Assembly (NCBI RefSeq): GCF_963678195.1
Contig: NZ_OY782759.1
Coordinates: forward strand, 2,356,001 to 2,420,000
Direction: 5' to 3'
Origin: an uncultured Hyphomonas sp.
GTDB lineage: Bacteria; Pseudomonadota; Alphaproteobacteria; Caulobacterales; Hyphomonadaceae
DNA length: 64,000 nt
Shown here: one piece after another, positions 55,477 to 63,960 of the stretch
Layout of the letters: every line of letters starts with the position of its first letter
Position numbering within the stretch: the stretch's first letter is position 1
Translations under genes and position numbers: made by a program
The notes under the pieces: generated by a model
Database searches by the model: none
Told to the model about the DNA's origin: nothing
Seen by the model: only the letters and a program-made list of their open reading frames with translations

Positions 55477-56151
55477 ATGCGAACACTGATCATTGAAGAT
55501 AATCGAGAACTGGCAAACCTGCTTTCCGAGCGCTTGGGTGCACGCGGGATCGACAGCGATATTGCCGGCGGCATCGAAGAGGCGGACGACCATATGGCCG
55601 TCGGGCAGTTTGATGTCATCATGCTCGATCTCGGTTTGCCGGATGGGGACGGCATCGACTGGTTGCGCGGCCTGCCCGCGGACCGCCCGCCCGTTCTGAT
55701 CCTTTCGGCGCGAAGCACGCTGGATGACCGCGTTACCGGGCTGGACACCGGCGCCGACGACTATCTCGTCAAACCGGCAGAAGTGGAAGAAATCGCCGCC
55801 CGGCTGCGCGCGCTGATCCGCCGGCCCGGCCGCCGCGACCCGGTCGTCCTGACGGTTGGGGAAGTCACATTCGACACCACCAGCCGGCAGGCAGAGCTGG
55901 GGGGGCGCCCCCTGGCCATCGGCCGCAAAGAGGCTGACTTCCTGGAGATCCTGCTGCGCAATGCCGGCAAAGTCGTGCCCCGCGAACGCATTGAAGGCGC
56001 ACTCTACAGCGCCGCTGATCCGGTCACGCCAAATGCCCTGGAGGCTGTGGCCTCACGTCTCCGGCGCCGCTTCGCTGAGGCCGGAGAGAACGATATCCTC
56101 CACACAGTCCGCGGAGTCGGATACCTGTTCGGACACCGGGGCGCATCATGA
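55477..56151 (+). CDS. OmpR-family response regulator
   Basis: A 224-residue regulator: receiver domain with phospho-acceptor D51 (IMLDLGLPDGDG) and K99 (YLVKPAE), and a C-terminal winged helix (about 125-220, ending HTVRGVGYLFG). It overlaps the sensor kinase gene by 4 bp. With the RND efflux genes directly downstream it is inferred to control metal efflux, like CusR/CzcR. Confidence 0.94.
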   Translation: MRTLIIEDNRELANLLSERLGARGIDSDIAGGIEEADDHMAVGQFDVIMLDLGLPDGDGIDWLRGLPADRPPVLILSARSTLDDRVTGLDTGADDYLVKPAEVEEIAARLRALIRRPGRRDPVVLTVGEVTFDTTSRQAELGGRPLAIGRKEADFLEILLRNAGKVVPRERIEGALYSAADPVTPNALEAVASRLRRRFAEAGENDILHTVRGVGYLFGHRGAS

Positions 56152-57152
56152 ACTCCATTGCCGGCAGATTACTTCGTGGCCTGTTGATATCGGGACTGGT
56201 CGGCGGCGTCGTGCTGACGGTTCTGGTCACCTATGAGTATGGCTTGCTCAGCTCCGATCCGCCCCCCCTTTGGCGGACCGTCCGCGAAATCACTGAACAC
56301 GTATTGATCCCCTTCAGCGTGTTCCTTTTGCTGTTCGGAACGGGGGCGCTACTGGTGGTTCGCCGGGTTGAGCGTCAGTTGAAAGCGATCGCCGGGAATG
56401 TGCAGGAAGCCGCCAAGGAGCTTCGCAGCTATCAGATGCCGCCCGATGCGCTGCCCAGCGAACTCACGCCGTTCACGGAAGCGGTCAACGAACTGACCAG
56501 CCGCCTGGCCAGCCATGCCCGGCGCCAGGAGGCCTTCGCCGCTGATGCCGCGCATGAACTGAAAACGCCGCTGTCCATTCTTGCCCTCTCCCTCGACAAA
56601 CTGCCCGCTGACAAAGCGGCGCCTCTGCGCACGCAGGTCCGCGCATTGTCCGACATGGTCGACCAACTTTTGCTGCTCGCGCGAAGCAATGCCCCCGACA
56701 CAGACCAGCGCCACAAGCTGATCGAACCGGACGCGCTGGCCCGCAGGGTCGTCGCAGAACTCGCCCCCGCAGCGATCCAGGTCGGTCGCGATCTATCAGT
56801 CGAGACAGAAAACCCCGCCCCGTTCCGCGGATTGGAAGAGGCGATCGCAGCGTCCCTTCGCACCCTGATCGTCAATGCCTTGCGCGCTGCGCCGGAAGGC
56901 AGTGAAGTCATCGTCCGCGCAGGCCCCGGCGCGAGCCTCGCTGTCATTGACGGCGGCAAGGGCCTGACGGCAGGCGAGTTGGAAAAACTGAAAGCCCGCG
57001 GCATCCGCGCCGACCGGGCCCCCGGTGGTGAAGCCGGCCTTGGCCTCGCCATCGCAGACCGGATCGCCGACTCCCATGGCGGTGAACTTGTCACCTGCCT
57101 GCCGGAATATTCCGGTCTCGCGCTTCGCTTCCCCGACGCCCGGCCTGCCTGA
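56148..57152 (+). CDS. Sensor histidine kinase
   Basis: A 334-residue kinase with two TM segments (about 9-29 and 51-71) and a very short periplasmic loop (about 20 residues), followed by the H-box AADAAHELKTPL with H136 and a C-terminal HATPase (NALRAAPEG, VIDGGKGLT, GLGLAIADRIADSHGG). Such a short loop suggests sensing within the membrane or via a partner more than direct binding of a metal by a large sensor domain. It is paired with the response regulator. Confidence 0.92.
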   Translation: MNSIAGRLLRGLLISGLVGGVVLTVLVTYEYGLLSSDPPPLWRTVREITEHVLIPFSVFLLLFGTGALLVVRRVERQLKAIAGNVQEAAKELRSYQMPPDALPSELTPFTEAVNELTSRLASHARRQEAFAADAAHELKTPLSILALSLDKLPADKAAPLRTQVRALSDMVDQLLLLARSNAPDTDQRHKLIEPDALARRVVAELAPAAIQVGRDLSVETENPAPFRGLEEAIAASLRTLIVNALRAAPEGSEVIVRAGPGASLAVIDGGKGLTAGELEKLKARGIRADRAPGGEAGLGLAIADRIADSHGGELVTCLPEYSGLALRFPDARPA

Positions 57153-57212
57153 TTTTTCAGCACCGAACCGCTCCCTGATCCGCATGACACACATGCAGTT
57201 GCGCAATTCCGC

Positions 57213-57228
57213 GTCAGGATCACGTCAG
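57213..57228 (+). promoter_or_regulatory. Candidate response-regulator binding site upstream of the efflux operon
   Basis: GTCAGGATCACGTCAG, a direct GTCAG repeat with an 11-bp period, lies 55 bp before the adaptor start. It matches the site at 55417-55432 in 13 of 16 positions. Confidence 0.58.
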
Positions 57229-57283
57229 AGAGTTCTGCCAGAAACGCCTTCATGGACAGAAACCATGAGACGGCGAGAAGACG

Positions 57284-58339
57284 ATGGTGAATTGGGTATT
57301 ACGTACAGCGTTGGCGGTTACCGCCCTGCTTGTCTCCGGCCAGGGAGCATTTTCCCAGACCGTTGAGGTCACCGCAGCCAGCCGAAAGGCGCTTGGCATT
57401 TCAACAGCAACGGTGCGCACCGAAAGCACAATCGAAGGTGCGCGGATGTTCGGGACCGTCATTGCGCCGCCGGGGAATTCCTCTCCGGTCGCAAGTCCGT
57501 TCGAGGCCGTCCTGCTCGAACCGCTCGTCATTCCGGGCATGCAGGTCAAAGCCGGTGACCCGGTCGCCCTGATGTACAGCCCCGAATATGAAACGGCCCA
57601 GGCCGAGGTCGAGTCCGAGCGGATCACCGCCGAACACATGGACCATTTGCTCGAACGGGTCACCGAGCTTCGCGAACTGGGCCTGCGCTCTGCCCAGGAG
57701 GCAGACGAAGCCGAGCACGACTCCAAATCAGCCCATCTGAACCTGGCCGCATCGCAGCGGCGCCTGTCCGCCGTGCGCAGCGCAAGCGGCGCCGGCCGCT
57801 TCAAGCTCGTGGCACCCGCATCCGGCACAGTCGCCAGCGTGTCTGTTGCGGCCGGAGAAGCGGTCGGTATGTCAGAGCCTTTCCTCTCGATCTTCGATGG
57901 CCAGCGATACTGGCTGGATGTCGCCCTGCCTGAGCGGGTGGCAAACACCTTCTCGATTGGCTCCACCGTTTCCCTCTCCGGCAATGCAGGCAAAGGCACT
58001 GTGGTAGCGATCGATCCCACGATCGATGCCCGCCTCCAGTCCATCCGGATAAAGATCGAACTCCCGGAAACCGGCAACTGGCGCCTTGGCCAGCTGGTTG
58101 ACCTTTCGCTCGATACCGCCGGGCACGACGCCAATCTGGTGATCCCTGCCCGCGCCATCGTGCGGATTGGCGGCATGGACTGCGTCTTTGTCGATACCGG
58201 CGACAGCTTCCGCCGCGTTGAAGTGAACGTTCTCACCCGCAGCCGGGAAGACGCCGTGCTGACCAGCGGGGTCGAACCGGGCGACCGGGTTGCCATCTCC
58301 GGTCTCGCCGCCCTCAAGAACCTCGCGGAAGGAGTCTGA
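57284..58339 (+). CDS. RND efflux periplasmic adaptor (CusB/CzcB-like)
   Basis: A 351-residue membrane-fusion protein. A signal peptide (about 1-25) is followed by a beta-barrel/lipoyl segment (VASPFEAVLLEPLVIPGMQVKAGDPVALMYSPE), a helical hairpin (about 100-150), the second lipoyl half (FKLVAPASGTVASVSVAAGEAV) and the membrane-proximal domain. It links the inner-membrane pump to the TolC-like channel. No His- or Met-rich metal-binding N-terminus is present. Confidence 0.92.
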   Translation: MVNWVLRTALAVTALLVSGQGAFSQTVEVTAASRKALGISTATVRTESTIEGARMFGTVIAPPGNSSPVASPFEAVLLEPLVIPGMQVKAGDPVALMYSPEYETAQAEVESERITAEHMDHLLERVTELRELGLRSAQEADEAEHDSKSAHLNLAASQRRLSAVRSASGAGRFKLVAPASGTVASVSVAAGEAVGMSEPFLSIFDGQRYWLDVALPERVANTFSIGSTVSLSGNAGKGTVVAIDPTIDARLQSIRIKIELPETGNWRLGQLVDLSLDTAGHDANLVIPARAIVRIGGMDCVFVDTGDSFRRVEVNVLTRSREDAVLTSGVEPGDRVAISGLAALKNLAEGV

Positions 58340-58344
58340 GGACC

Positions 58345-61300
58345 GTGCTGGACCGCCTTGTCTCCTTTTCGCTCACGCAGCGTATCTTCATCCTGGGCGC
58401 CGCCCTGCTGCTGGCCGTATCCGGTCTGTATGCATCGGCCCGCCTTCCCATTGACGCCTTTCCCGAGATCGCGCCGACCCAGGTCAAGATCATCCTGAAA
58501 GCGCCCGGCATGACGCCGGAAGAAGTGGAATCCCGTGTGGTCCGCCCGCTGGAAATGGAACTGCTCGGCATTCCCGACCAGACCATCATGCGCGCCAAGG
58601 CAAAATACGCGATTGCCGACATCACAATCGACTTCAAGGAAGGCACCGATATCTACTGGGCGCGCCAGCAGGTCTCCGAACGCCTGACGGCCGTCAGCGG
58701 GGAATTCCCGGAAACCGTTTCCGGTGGCCTTGCCCCGATCTCCACTGCCCTGTCTGAAGTTTTCATGTTCACCATCGAGAGCGACGACCTCTCGCTGGAG
58801 GAACGCCGGTCCCTGCTCGACTGGGTTATCCGGCCAGCCCTGCGGACCTTGCCCGGCGTCGCCGATGTGAATGCGCTCGGCGGCCGGGTACGGACATTCA
58901 CCATCGCGCCAGACGAAGCCGCGATGGCCATGGCCGGGATCAGTCTCGACGACATCCGCACTGCGCTTGAAAACAACAACCGGAATGACGGCGCCGGCCG
59001 CATGTCCGAAGGTGAAGAAGCCCTCGTCGTTCGCTCCACCGGCGCCACCGAAAACGAAGCGGACATCGGCGCCCTGGTCATTCAGGAATCGGATGGACAG
59101 GTCCTCCGTCTTCGCGACATTGCAACTGTCCAGCTCGGCAGCCTCACCCGCTATGGCTCTGTCACGCGTGACGGCACGGGCGAAGCCGTCGAAGGCATCG
59201 TCGTCGCCCTTCGCGGTGCCGATGCCCGGATGGTTGTCAAAGGTGTGGAGGACAAACTTGCAGAGCTGCAGAGCAGCCTGCCGGAAGGTGTGAAGGTCGA
59301 AGTCTTCTACAATCGCTCCGACCTGATTGAAAAAGCGGTCTGGACCGTGACCGAGGCACTGCTGATCGCGGTCGTCCTCGTGATTGGCCTCCTCATCGTC
59401 TTCCTCGGAGACTGGCGCGCCGCCCTGGTTGTGACGCTGATCCTGCCGGCCTCTGCACTGGCGACATTCCTCCTGATGAAAGTCTTCGGCCTGTCGGCAA
59501 ACCTGATGAGTCTCGGTGGCCTCGCCATCGCGATCGGCATGATCGTCGACGGGGCGATCGTCGTGACGGAGAACGCCGTCGAGCGCCTGCACGAAAATCC
59601 GAACGCCAGCAAACTGCATGTGATCTATCGCGCCGCATCGGAAGTCGCGCTTCCCACCGCCGCCGGTATCTTCATCATCTGCCTGGTCTTCGTGCCACTG
59701 CTCACCCTACAGGGCCTCGAAGGCAAACTGTTCGCGCCGGTCGCCCTTGCCATCGTGTTTGCCCTTGGCTCTGCCCTCCTGCTCGCCTGTACGCTGATCC
59801 CTGTTCTGGCATCCTACCTCCTCAAATCTTCCGGCGCGCACGAAACCTTCCTGATGCGGATCCTTTCGCCTGCTTATCGCAGCCTGCTGAACCGCGTCCT
59901 CGATATGCCGGTCATCGTTTACGCGATTGCCGCGATCAGCATTGTCTTTGCCGGGTTTGCCTATACGGCCACCGGCAAGACGTTCATGCCGACCATGAAC
60001 GAGGGATCGGTCGTGATGCAGCTTGCGGCCCTTCCATCCATCAATCTCAACCAGAGTGAAGCCGACGCCATGCGCGCACAGGCCGCCATTCTGGAGAAGG
60101 TTCCTGAAGTCGAACATATTGTCGGACGTATCGGTTCCGACGAATTGGGCCTCGACCCGATGGGCCTCAATGAATCCGACATGTTCCTTGAACTTGTTCC
60201 CCGCGAAGAATGGCGCGGCCCGGATACGGAATGGCTGGTCGGGGAAGTCCGCGCCGTCATGGACGACTTTGTCGGCATCGAATCCTCATTCACCCAGCCA
60301 ATTGAAATGCGCGTCTCCGAAATGCTGACCGGTTCCCGGGGCGATCTGGCCGTGAAGATCTTCGGGCCCGACTCCAACGAACTCGCCGCGCTGGCGGGCC
60401 GGGTGGAGCAAGCCATTTCCACGGTTCCGGGGGCTGCAGACGTTTTCACCGCCTCCAATGATGTGTCCGAATATCTGCAGGTGGACATTGACCCGACCCG
60501 CGCAGGCCGCCTCGGGCTGGATGTCATCACGATCCAGGATGAACTCCGGTCGAGGCTTGAAGGCGTCACAGCGGGCGAAGTGATCGAGCCCGGCCGGCGC
60601 ACGCCCATTGTCATCCGGCAGGACCAGGCGGAAGGAAACGCGGCATTTGACTTCGGCAATCTCCTCATCGTCAATCCGGCCGGAGAGATGGTCCGCCTGT
60701 CCGATGTGGCGACTGTCTCCCGCGTCGGAGGCCTCGCCTCGGTCGCCCGGGAGAATGGCTCTCGCTATGCGGTGGTTCAGGCTTTTGTCTCCGGACGCGA
60801 TCTCGTCGGCTTCGTGGCAGACGCGCAGGCGGCGGTTGATGCCTCGGGCCCGATGCCGGCTGGCTATACGCTTGAGTTCGGCGGCGAGTTCGAAAACCAG
60901 CGCCGTGCCTCGGCCCGGCTGTCCCTGATGGTGCCGCTCTCGCTCGGCCTGATCTTTGTTGTCCTGTTCGGAACGCTCCGGTCGATCCGGCAGGCCATGC
61001 TGATCCTCCTGAACATTCCCTTTGCGCTGGTCGGCGGGATCATCGCGCTCAGCCTGTCCGGAGAATATCTCTCGGTTCCGGCATCGGTCGGGTTTATTGC
61101 CCTGCTCGGCATCGCGGTTCTCAATGGACTCGTCCTGGTGACCTGCTTCAATGACTTGCGCGCCATCGGTCTCGATACGGAAGAAGCAGTCCGCCAGGGC
61201 TCTGAGCGCCGGCTTCGTCCGGTTCTGATGACCGCTGCCACAGCAGCCCTCGGCCTTGTTCCGCTCCTGTTCGCCCATGGCCCCGGATCGGAACTCCAGC

Positions 61301-61455
61301 GGCCGCTGGCGATCGTCGTGATCGGCGGTCTCGCATCATCCACCATTCTGACACTGTTCCTGATGCCGGTGCTTTACCGCCGGTTCGGTGTCGAACGTAC
61401 GCCGGCCGGTGTGCCGCAAGGAGAGGTCCAATGGATACGCCCCTACGCAAACTGA
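58345..61455 (+). CDS. Heavy-metal RND efflux pump (CzcA/CusA family)
   Basis: A 1036-residue HME-RND proton antiporter with two TM bundles and two large periplasmic loops. TM4 has GMIVDGAIVVTEN with D402. The Asp that begins the DFG-x3-D motif of CzcA is replaced by Ala (A396), as in CusA-type pumps. GLDPMGLNESD resembles divalent-metal pumps, so the specificity (Cu/Ag or Zn/Co/Cd/Ni) is unresolved. The GTG at 58345 follows 5 bp after the adaptor gene. Confidence 0.93.
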   Translation: MLDRLVSFSLTQRIFILGAALLLAVSGLYASARLPIDAFPEIAPTQVKIILKAPGMTPEEVESRVVRPLEMELLGIPDQTIMRAKAKYAIADITIDFKEGTDIYWARQQVSERLTAVSGEFPETVSGGLAPISTALSEVFMFTIESDDLSLEERRSLLDWVIRPALRTLPGVADVNALGGRVRTFTIAPDEAAMAMAGISLDDIRTALENNNRNDGAGRMSEGEEALVVRSTGATENEADIGALVIQESDGQVLRLRDIATVQLGSLTRYGSVTRDGTGEAVEGIVVALRGADARMVVKGVEDKLAELQSSLPEGVKVEVFYNRSDLIEKAVWTVTEALLIAVVLVIGLLIVFLGDWRAALVVTLILPASALATFLLMKVFGLSANLMSLGGLAIAIGMIVDGAIVVTENAVERLHENPNASKLHVIYRAASEVALPTAAGIFIICLVFVPLLTLQGLEGKLFAPVALAIVFALGSALLLACTLIPVLASYLLKSSGAHETFLMRILSPAYRSLLNRVLDMPVIVYAIAAISIVFAGFAYTATGKTFMPTMNEGSVVMQLAALPSINLNQSEADAMRAQAAILEKVPEVEHIVGRIGSDELGLDPMGLNESDMFLELVPREEWRGPDTEWLVGEVRAVMDDFVGIESSFTQPIEMRVSEMLTGSRGDLAVKIFGPDSNELAALAGRVEQAISTVPGAADVFTASNDVSEYLQVDIDPTRAGRLGLDVITIQDELRSRLEGVTAGEVIEPGRRTPIVIRQDQAEGNAAFDFGNLLIVNPAGEMVRLSDVATVSRVGGLASVARENGSRYAVVQAFVSGRDLVGFVADAQAAVDASGPMPAGYTLEFGGEFENQRRASARLSLMVPLSLGLIFVVLFGTLRSIRQAMLILLNIPFALVGGIIALSLSGEYLSVPASVGFIALLGIAVLNGLVLVTCFNDLRAIGLDTEEAVRQGSERRLRPVLMTAATAALGLVPLLFAHGPGSELQRPLAIVVIGGLASSTILTLFLMPVLYRRFGVERTPAGVPQGEVQWIRPYAN

Positions 61456-61742
61456 CCCTGGTCTGCCCCAAAAGCATCCAGCCAACCGTGCTGGATACGC
61501 TGGACGGGATCGACCCGCCGCTGCCGGGATATACCAGCCATGACGGGCTCGGCCATGGCAGCTCGATGGATCTCGCCTCGACGGCGGAAAAGGTGAAAGG
61601 CGCAATGAAGGTCTTCACCGTGCTGATGGTCCTTCCGGAGGAGGCCATTCCGCTGGTGCTGGAAACCATCCGCAAGGCCTGCCCGCGCCGTCAGATCTCT
61701 TACTGGATCGAACCTGTACTCGACTTTGGACGCCTGAAATGA
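61431..61742 (+). CDS. DUF3240 family protein
   Basis: A 103-residue soluble protein (KLTLVCPKSIQPTVLDTLDG... to RRQISYWIEPVLDF) of DUF3240, a small ferredoxin-fold-like family that commonly lies within metal RND operons. It overlaps the end of the pump gene by 25 bp with its own GGAG and the start of the TolC gene by 4 bp. Its role is unknown; PII-like regulation or metal sensing is a guess. Confidence 0.85.
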   Translation: MDTPLRKLTLVCPKSIQPTVLDTLDGIDPPLPGYTSHDGLGHGSSMDLASTAEKVKGAMKVFTVLMVLPEEAIPLVLETIRKACPRRQISYWIEPVLDFGRLK

Positions 61743-62968
61743 CACTTCGCCTCCTCGCCGCCGCATTTGCCAGCACCCTGTTTCTCGCCCAACCGGCTAT
61801 CAGCCAGACCGACCCGGTTGTGGACCTGATGGAACAGGCCGTCCGGACCAGCCCGTCCTATCGCTCCGCCAAGGCGGATGTGGACCGGGCCAGCGCCTCG
61901 GCCCGGCGGATTGCGGCCGGCCCGTATGAGTTCGAGATCAATGCAAGCGGTGGCCAGCGCAAGATCGACGATCCGCTCGCATCGGAAAACCGGTACACGG
62001 AATGGTCTGCCGGCATCTCCCGCACGGTGCGGCTGCCGGGCAAGCGCCAGCTCGATACCAATCTGGCACGGCTGGAAACAGACCTTGCCACTACCGGACT
62101 GGACCAGTCCCTGTTTGCCGAGCGCGAAAGATTCGCGGTATTGTGGAGCGCCTGGCGCCGGGCGGACCTCCTGTCCAAGTCTTCCGCGTCCCAGGCCGCC
62201 GAAGCGCTTCGCATCGCTGAACTCCAGCAGATCGCCGTGGACAAGGGCGCGGAACGCCAGATCCGGGCGGACCAACTGGCCGCTGAAGCAGGTCTGCTGC
62301 AGCTGCAGGCGGAACAGGACCGGACGGAGGCGCAGGTGGCCCGCGCGGCGCTTGTTGCGCGGTATCCGGATATTGTCTTCCCGGAGACGACGGCGCCGCT
62401 GGATGTGTCTGAAAACATGATCTCTCCGCTGTTTGAAGCGACCGCTGAAAGTTCCCCCGCCTATCGCCGCGCTGGCCTGCTGGCTGAGCAGGCGAAGTTG
62501 AAAGCGCAGCGGGCGCGGATGGAGAAGCGCCCGGACCCGACCTTCGGGCTGGATTTCGGAAATGAATTCGGCGGGGCCGAGACCAGTGTCATGGCGCGGG
62601 TCAGCATCCCGATCGGCGGGTCGGCCCGCCGGGCCTATGCGCAGGAAATGTCGGCCACCGCCACGGTCGCCGAACTCGACCGGGTCACCGCCCAGCGCGA
62701 AGCCTTCCAGGCGGTCCAGTCTGCCCGCCAATCTCTCGGCGCCGCGATGACGCTGTATGAGAAATCCCTTGAGACCGCAGAGTCTTCCCGGAAAATCCTG
62801 GAGACGATCCAGAAGGGATATGATTATGGCGAGATCACCATCACCGAATTCCTGAATGGCCGCCGCGCTTTGATCTCTACCGAACGGACGGTGGCAGAAC
62901 AACGCGCCCGGCTGGAGAGCGCGGTGCTTCACCTTCTGGCGCTGACGGGCGGTCCGGAGACGGAGTAA
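61739..62968 (+). CDS. TolC-family outer-membrane channel (CzcC/CusC-like)
   Basis: A 409-residue outer-membrane factor with a signal peptide (MTLRLLAAAFASTLFLAQ) and two long alpha-helical repeats rich in Ala, Arg, Glu (about 35-200 and 225-400), typical of this family. It completes the tripartite pump. It overlaps the DUF3240 gene by 4 bp. Confidence 0.9.
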   Translation: MTLRLLAAAFASTLFLAQPAISQTDPVVDLMEQAVRTSPSYRSAKADVDRASASARRIAAGPYEFEINASGGQRKIDDPLASENRYTEWSAGISRTVRLPGKRQLDTNLARLETDLATTGLDQSLFAERERFAVLWSAWRRADLLSKSSASQAAEALRIAELQQIAVDKGAERQIRADQLAAEAGLLQLQAEQDRTEAQVARAALVARYPDIVFPETTAPLDVSENMISPLFEATAESSPAYRRAGLLAEQAKLKAQRARMEKRPDPTFGLDFGNEFGGAETSVMARVSIPIGGSARRAYAQEMSATATVAELDRVTAQREAFQAVQSARQSLGAAMTLYEKSLETAESSRKILETIQKGYDYGEITITEFLNGRRALISTERTVAEQRARLESAVLHLLALTGGPETE

Positions 62969-63037
62969 AGGCGCGCCCAGCACCTTCGCCCGGACACGCG
63001 TATCGCGTTCCGGCAGTGTTCCTGATTGTGGGAAAGC

Positions 63038-63637
63038 TCAGCTCGTGTCCTGAACAGGCCAGTCGCGGAGGGCCTGGGTCAGCTGCACGGTGAGAGCGCC
63101 CGAGACGATGCCGAGGGCGGCGGGCATGGCGTGCGTCCGGGGAATGGGCGCGACGTATGGCCGGGCTTCGCCATCAGCCTTCCAGCGCTGGATCGTGCGG
63201 GCGAGACATTTCGCCCGGCGCCTGGCGTGTTTCAGCGTGTCCAGCATCGCCTCCCAGCGGGCGATCAGCGGCGCGGCGGGCACGGGCCCGCGCGTCGGCA
63301 CAGTGATCGGGCCATGCAGGAAGTCCGGTGCTTTGGCCGCAGGCACGGGCAAGACGGAAAAGAACGCCTTGCGCGCTTCCGGTTCACCCTCACTCTTTTC
63401 GAAATAATTGCTTGCCGGGCGCGGTACCAGAGGTGCCAGCTCCACCTGCAGCGCCATCAGGAAGATCAGCCGACGGAGCAGCACGGCGAGCCGTTTCAGT
63501 TCTGCCGAGACGCGGTGCTTCAGGGACTGCGAGATCAGTTCCGGCTGTTTGAACAGGTCCGCATTCACGCCCGCTTCGGCCACGGCGCGGGCAATCGTCT
63601 TAAAAGCGTGCGTGATGAAATCGGTGAGGTCTGTCAT
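63038..63637 (-). CDS. Uncharacterised protein
   Basis: A 199-residue cytoplasmic protein of unknown function, rich in Ala, Arg and Leu. It has a hydrophobic stretch at about 50-70 (RLAVLLRRLIFLMALQVEL) and a basic helix (LKHARRRAKCLARTIQRWKADGE) near the C-terminus. No family was recognised. The ATG at 63637 lacks a good Shine-Dalgarno; a GTG at 63688 in frame would add 17 residues, but that overlaps the palindromic repeat. It is convergent with the efflux operon. Confidence 0.6.
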   Translation of the reverse strand: MTDLTDFITHAFKTIARAVAEAGVNADLFKQPELISQSLKHRVSAELKRLAVLLRRLIFLMALQVELAPLVPRPASNYFEKSEGEPEARKAFFSVLPVPAAKAPDFLHGPITVPTRGPVPAAPLIARWEAMLDTLKHARRRAKCLARTIQRWKADGEARPYVAPIPRTHAMPAALGIVSGALTVQLTQALRDWPVQDTS

Positions 63638-63681
63638 GGCGGAGAGTGTGGCATGGGCGCTTATCAGACGGATAGGATGCG

Positions 63682-63841
63682 CCCTCACCTCCCACCGCCT
63701 GCAGCGGCGGGCCCCTCCTCTCCCGCAGGCGGGAGAGGGGTTTTCTCTCGTCGCTGCAGCAGATGTGCGATGGCGCCGGGTTCGCCCCTCTCCCTCCGGG
63801 AGAGGAGGGACCCGCGCCCGCGAGGGCGTGGGAGGTGAGGG
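63682..63841. repeat. 160-bp palindromic MITE/REP-like element
   Basis: Perfect 14-bp terminal inverted repeats (CCCTCACCTCCCAC / GTGGGAGGTGAGGG) enclose two strong inner hairpins: CCTCTCCCGC / GCGGGAGAGG at 63717-63738 and CCTCTCCC / GGGAGAGG at 63787-63805. It has no coding capacity. The form fits an intergenic repeat family spread by a transposase encoded elsewhere; a single copy is seen in this window. Confidence 0.75.
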
Positions 63842-63893
63842 ATTGGCGTGAGCTTATCCACAAAGCCTCCAGCCATGACCAGCGGCGCACTTA

Positions 63894-63960
63894 TCATGAC
63901 TTCGTCATGACTAAGCATGACCTGTCATGACGATAGCGGACCATGCCGGACTATAGCGGA
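63894..63960. repeat. Helically phased TCATGAC repeats and ATAGCGGA pair
   Basis: TCATGAC occurs at 63894, 63905 and 63925, with GCATGAC at 63915, so starts are spaced 11, 10 and 10 bp. They are followed by two copies of ATAGCGGA 20 bp apart (63933 and 63953). The array lies between the palindromic element and the stop codon of the next minus-strand gene. Confidence 0.6.

Noticed and set aside
57250-59619. 789-codon open frame on the minus strand
   Set aside because: It is antisense to the adaptor and pump genes, which have clear domains and Shine-Dalgarno sequences. Its translation is His/Gln/Asp-rich without domains, a GC-rich codon shadow.
61700-62983. 427-codon open frame on the minus strand
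   Set aside because: It is a shadow of the TolC-family gene; the Arg/Gly/His-rich translation has no family match.
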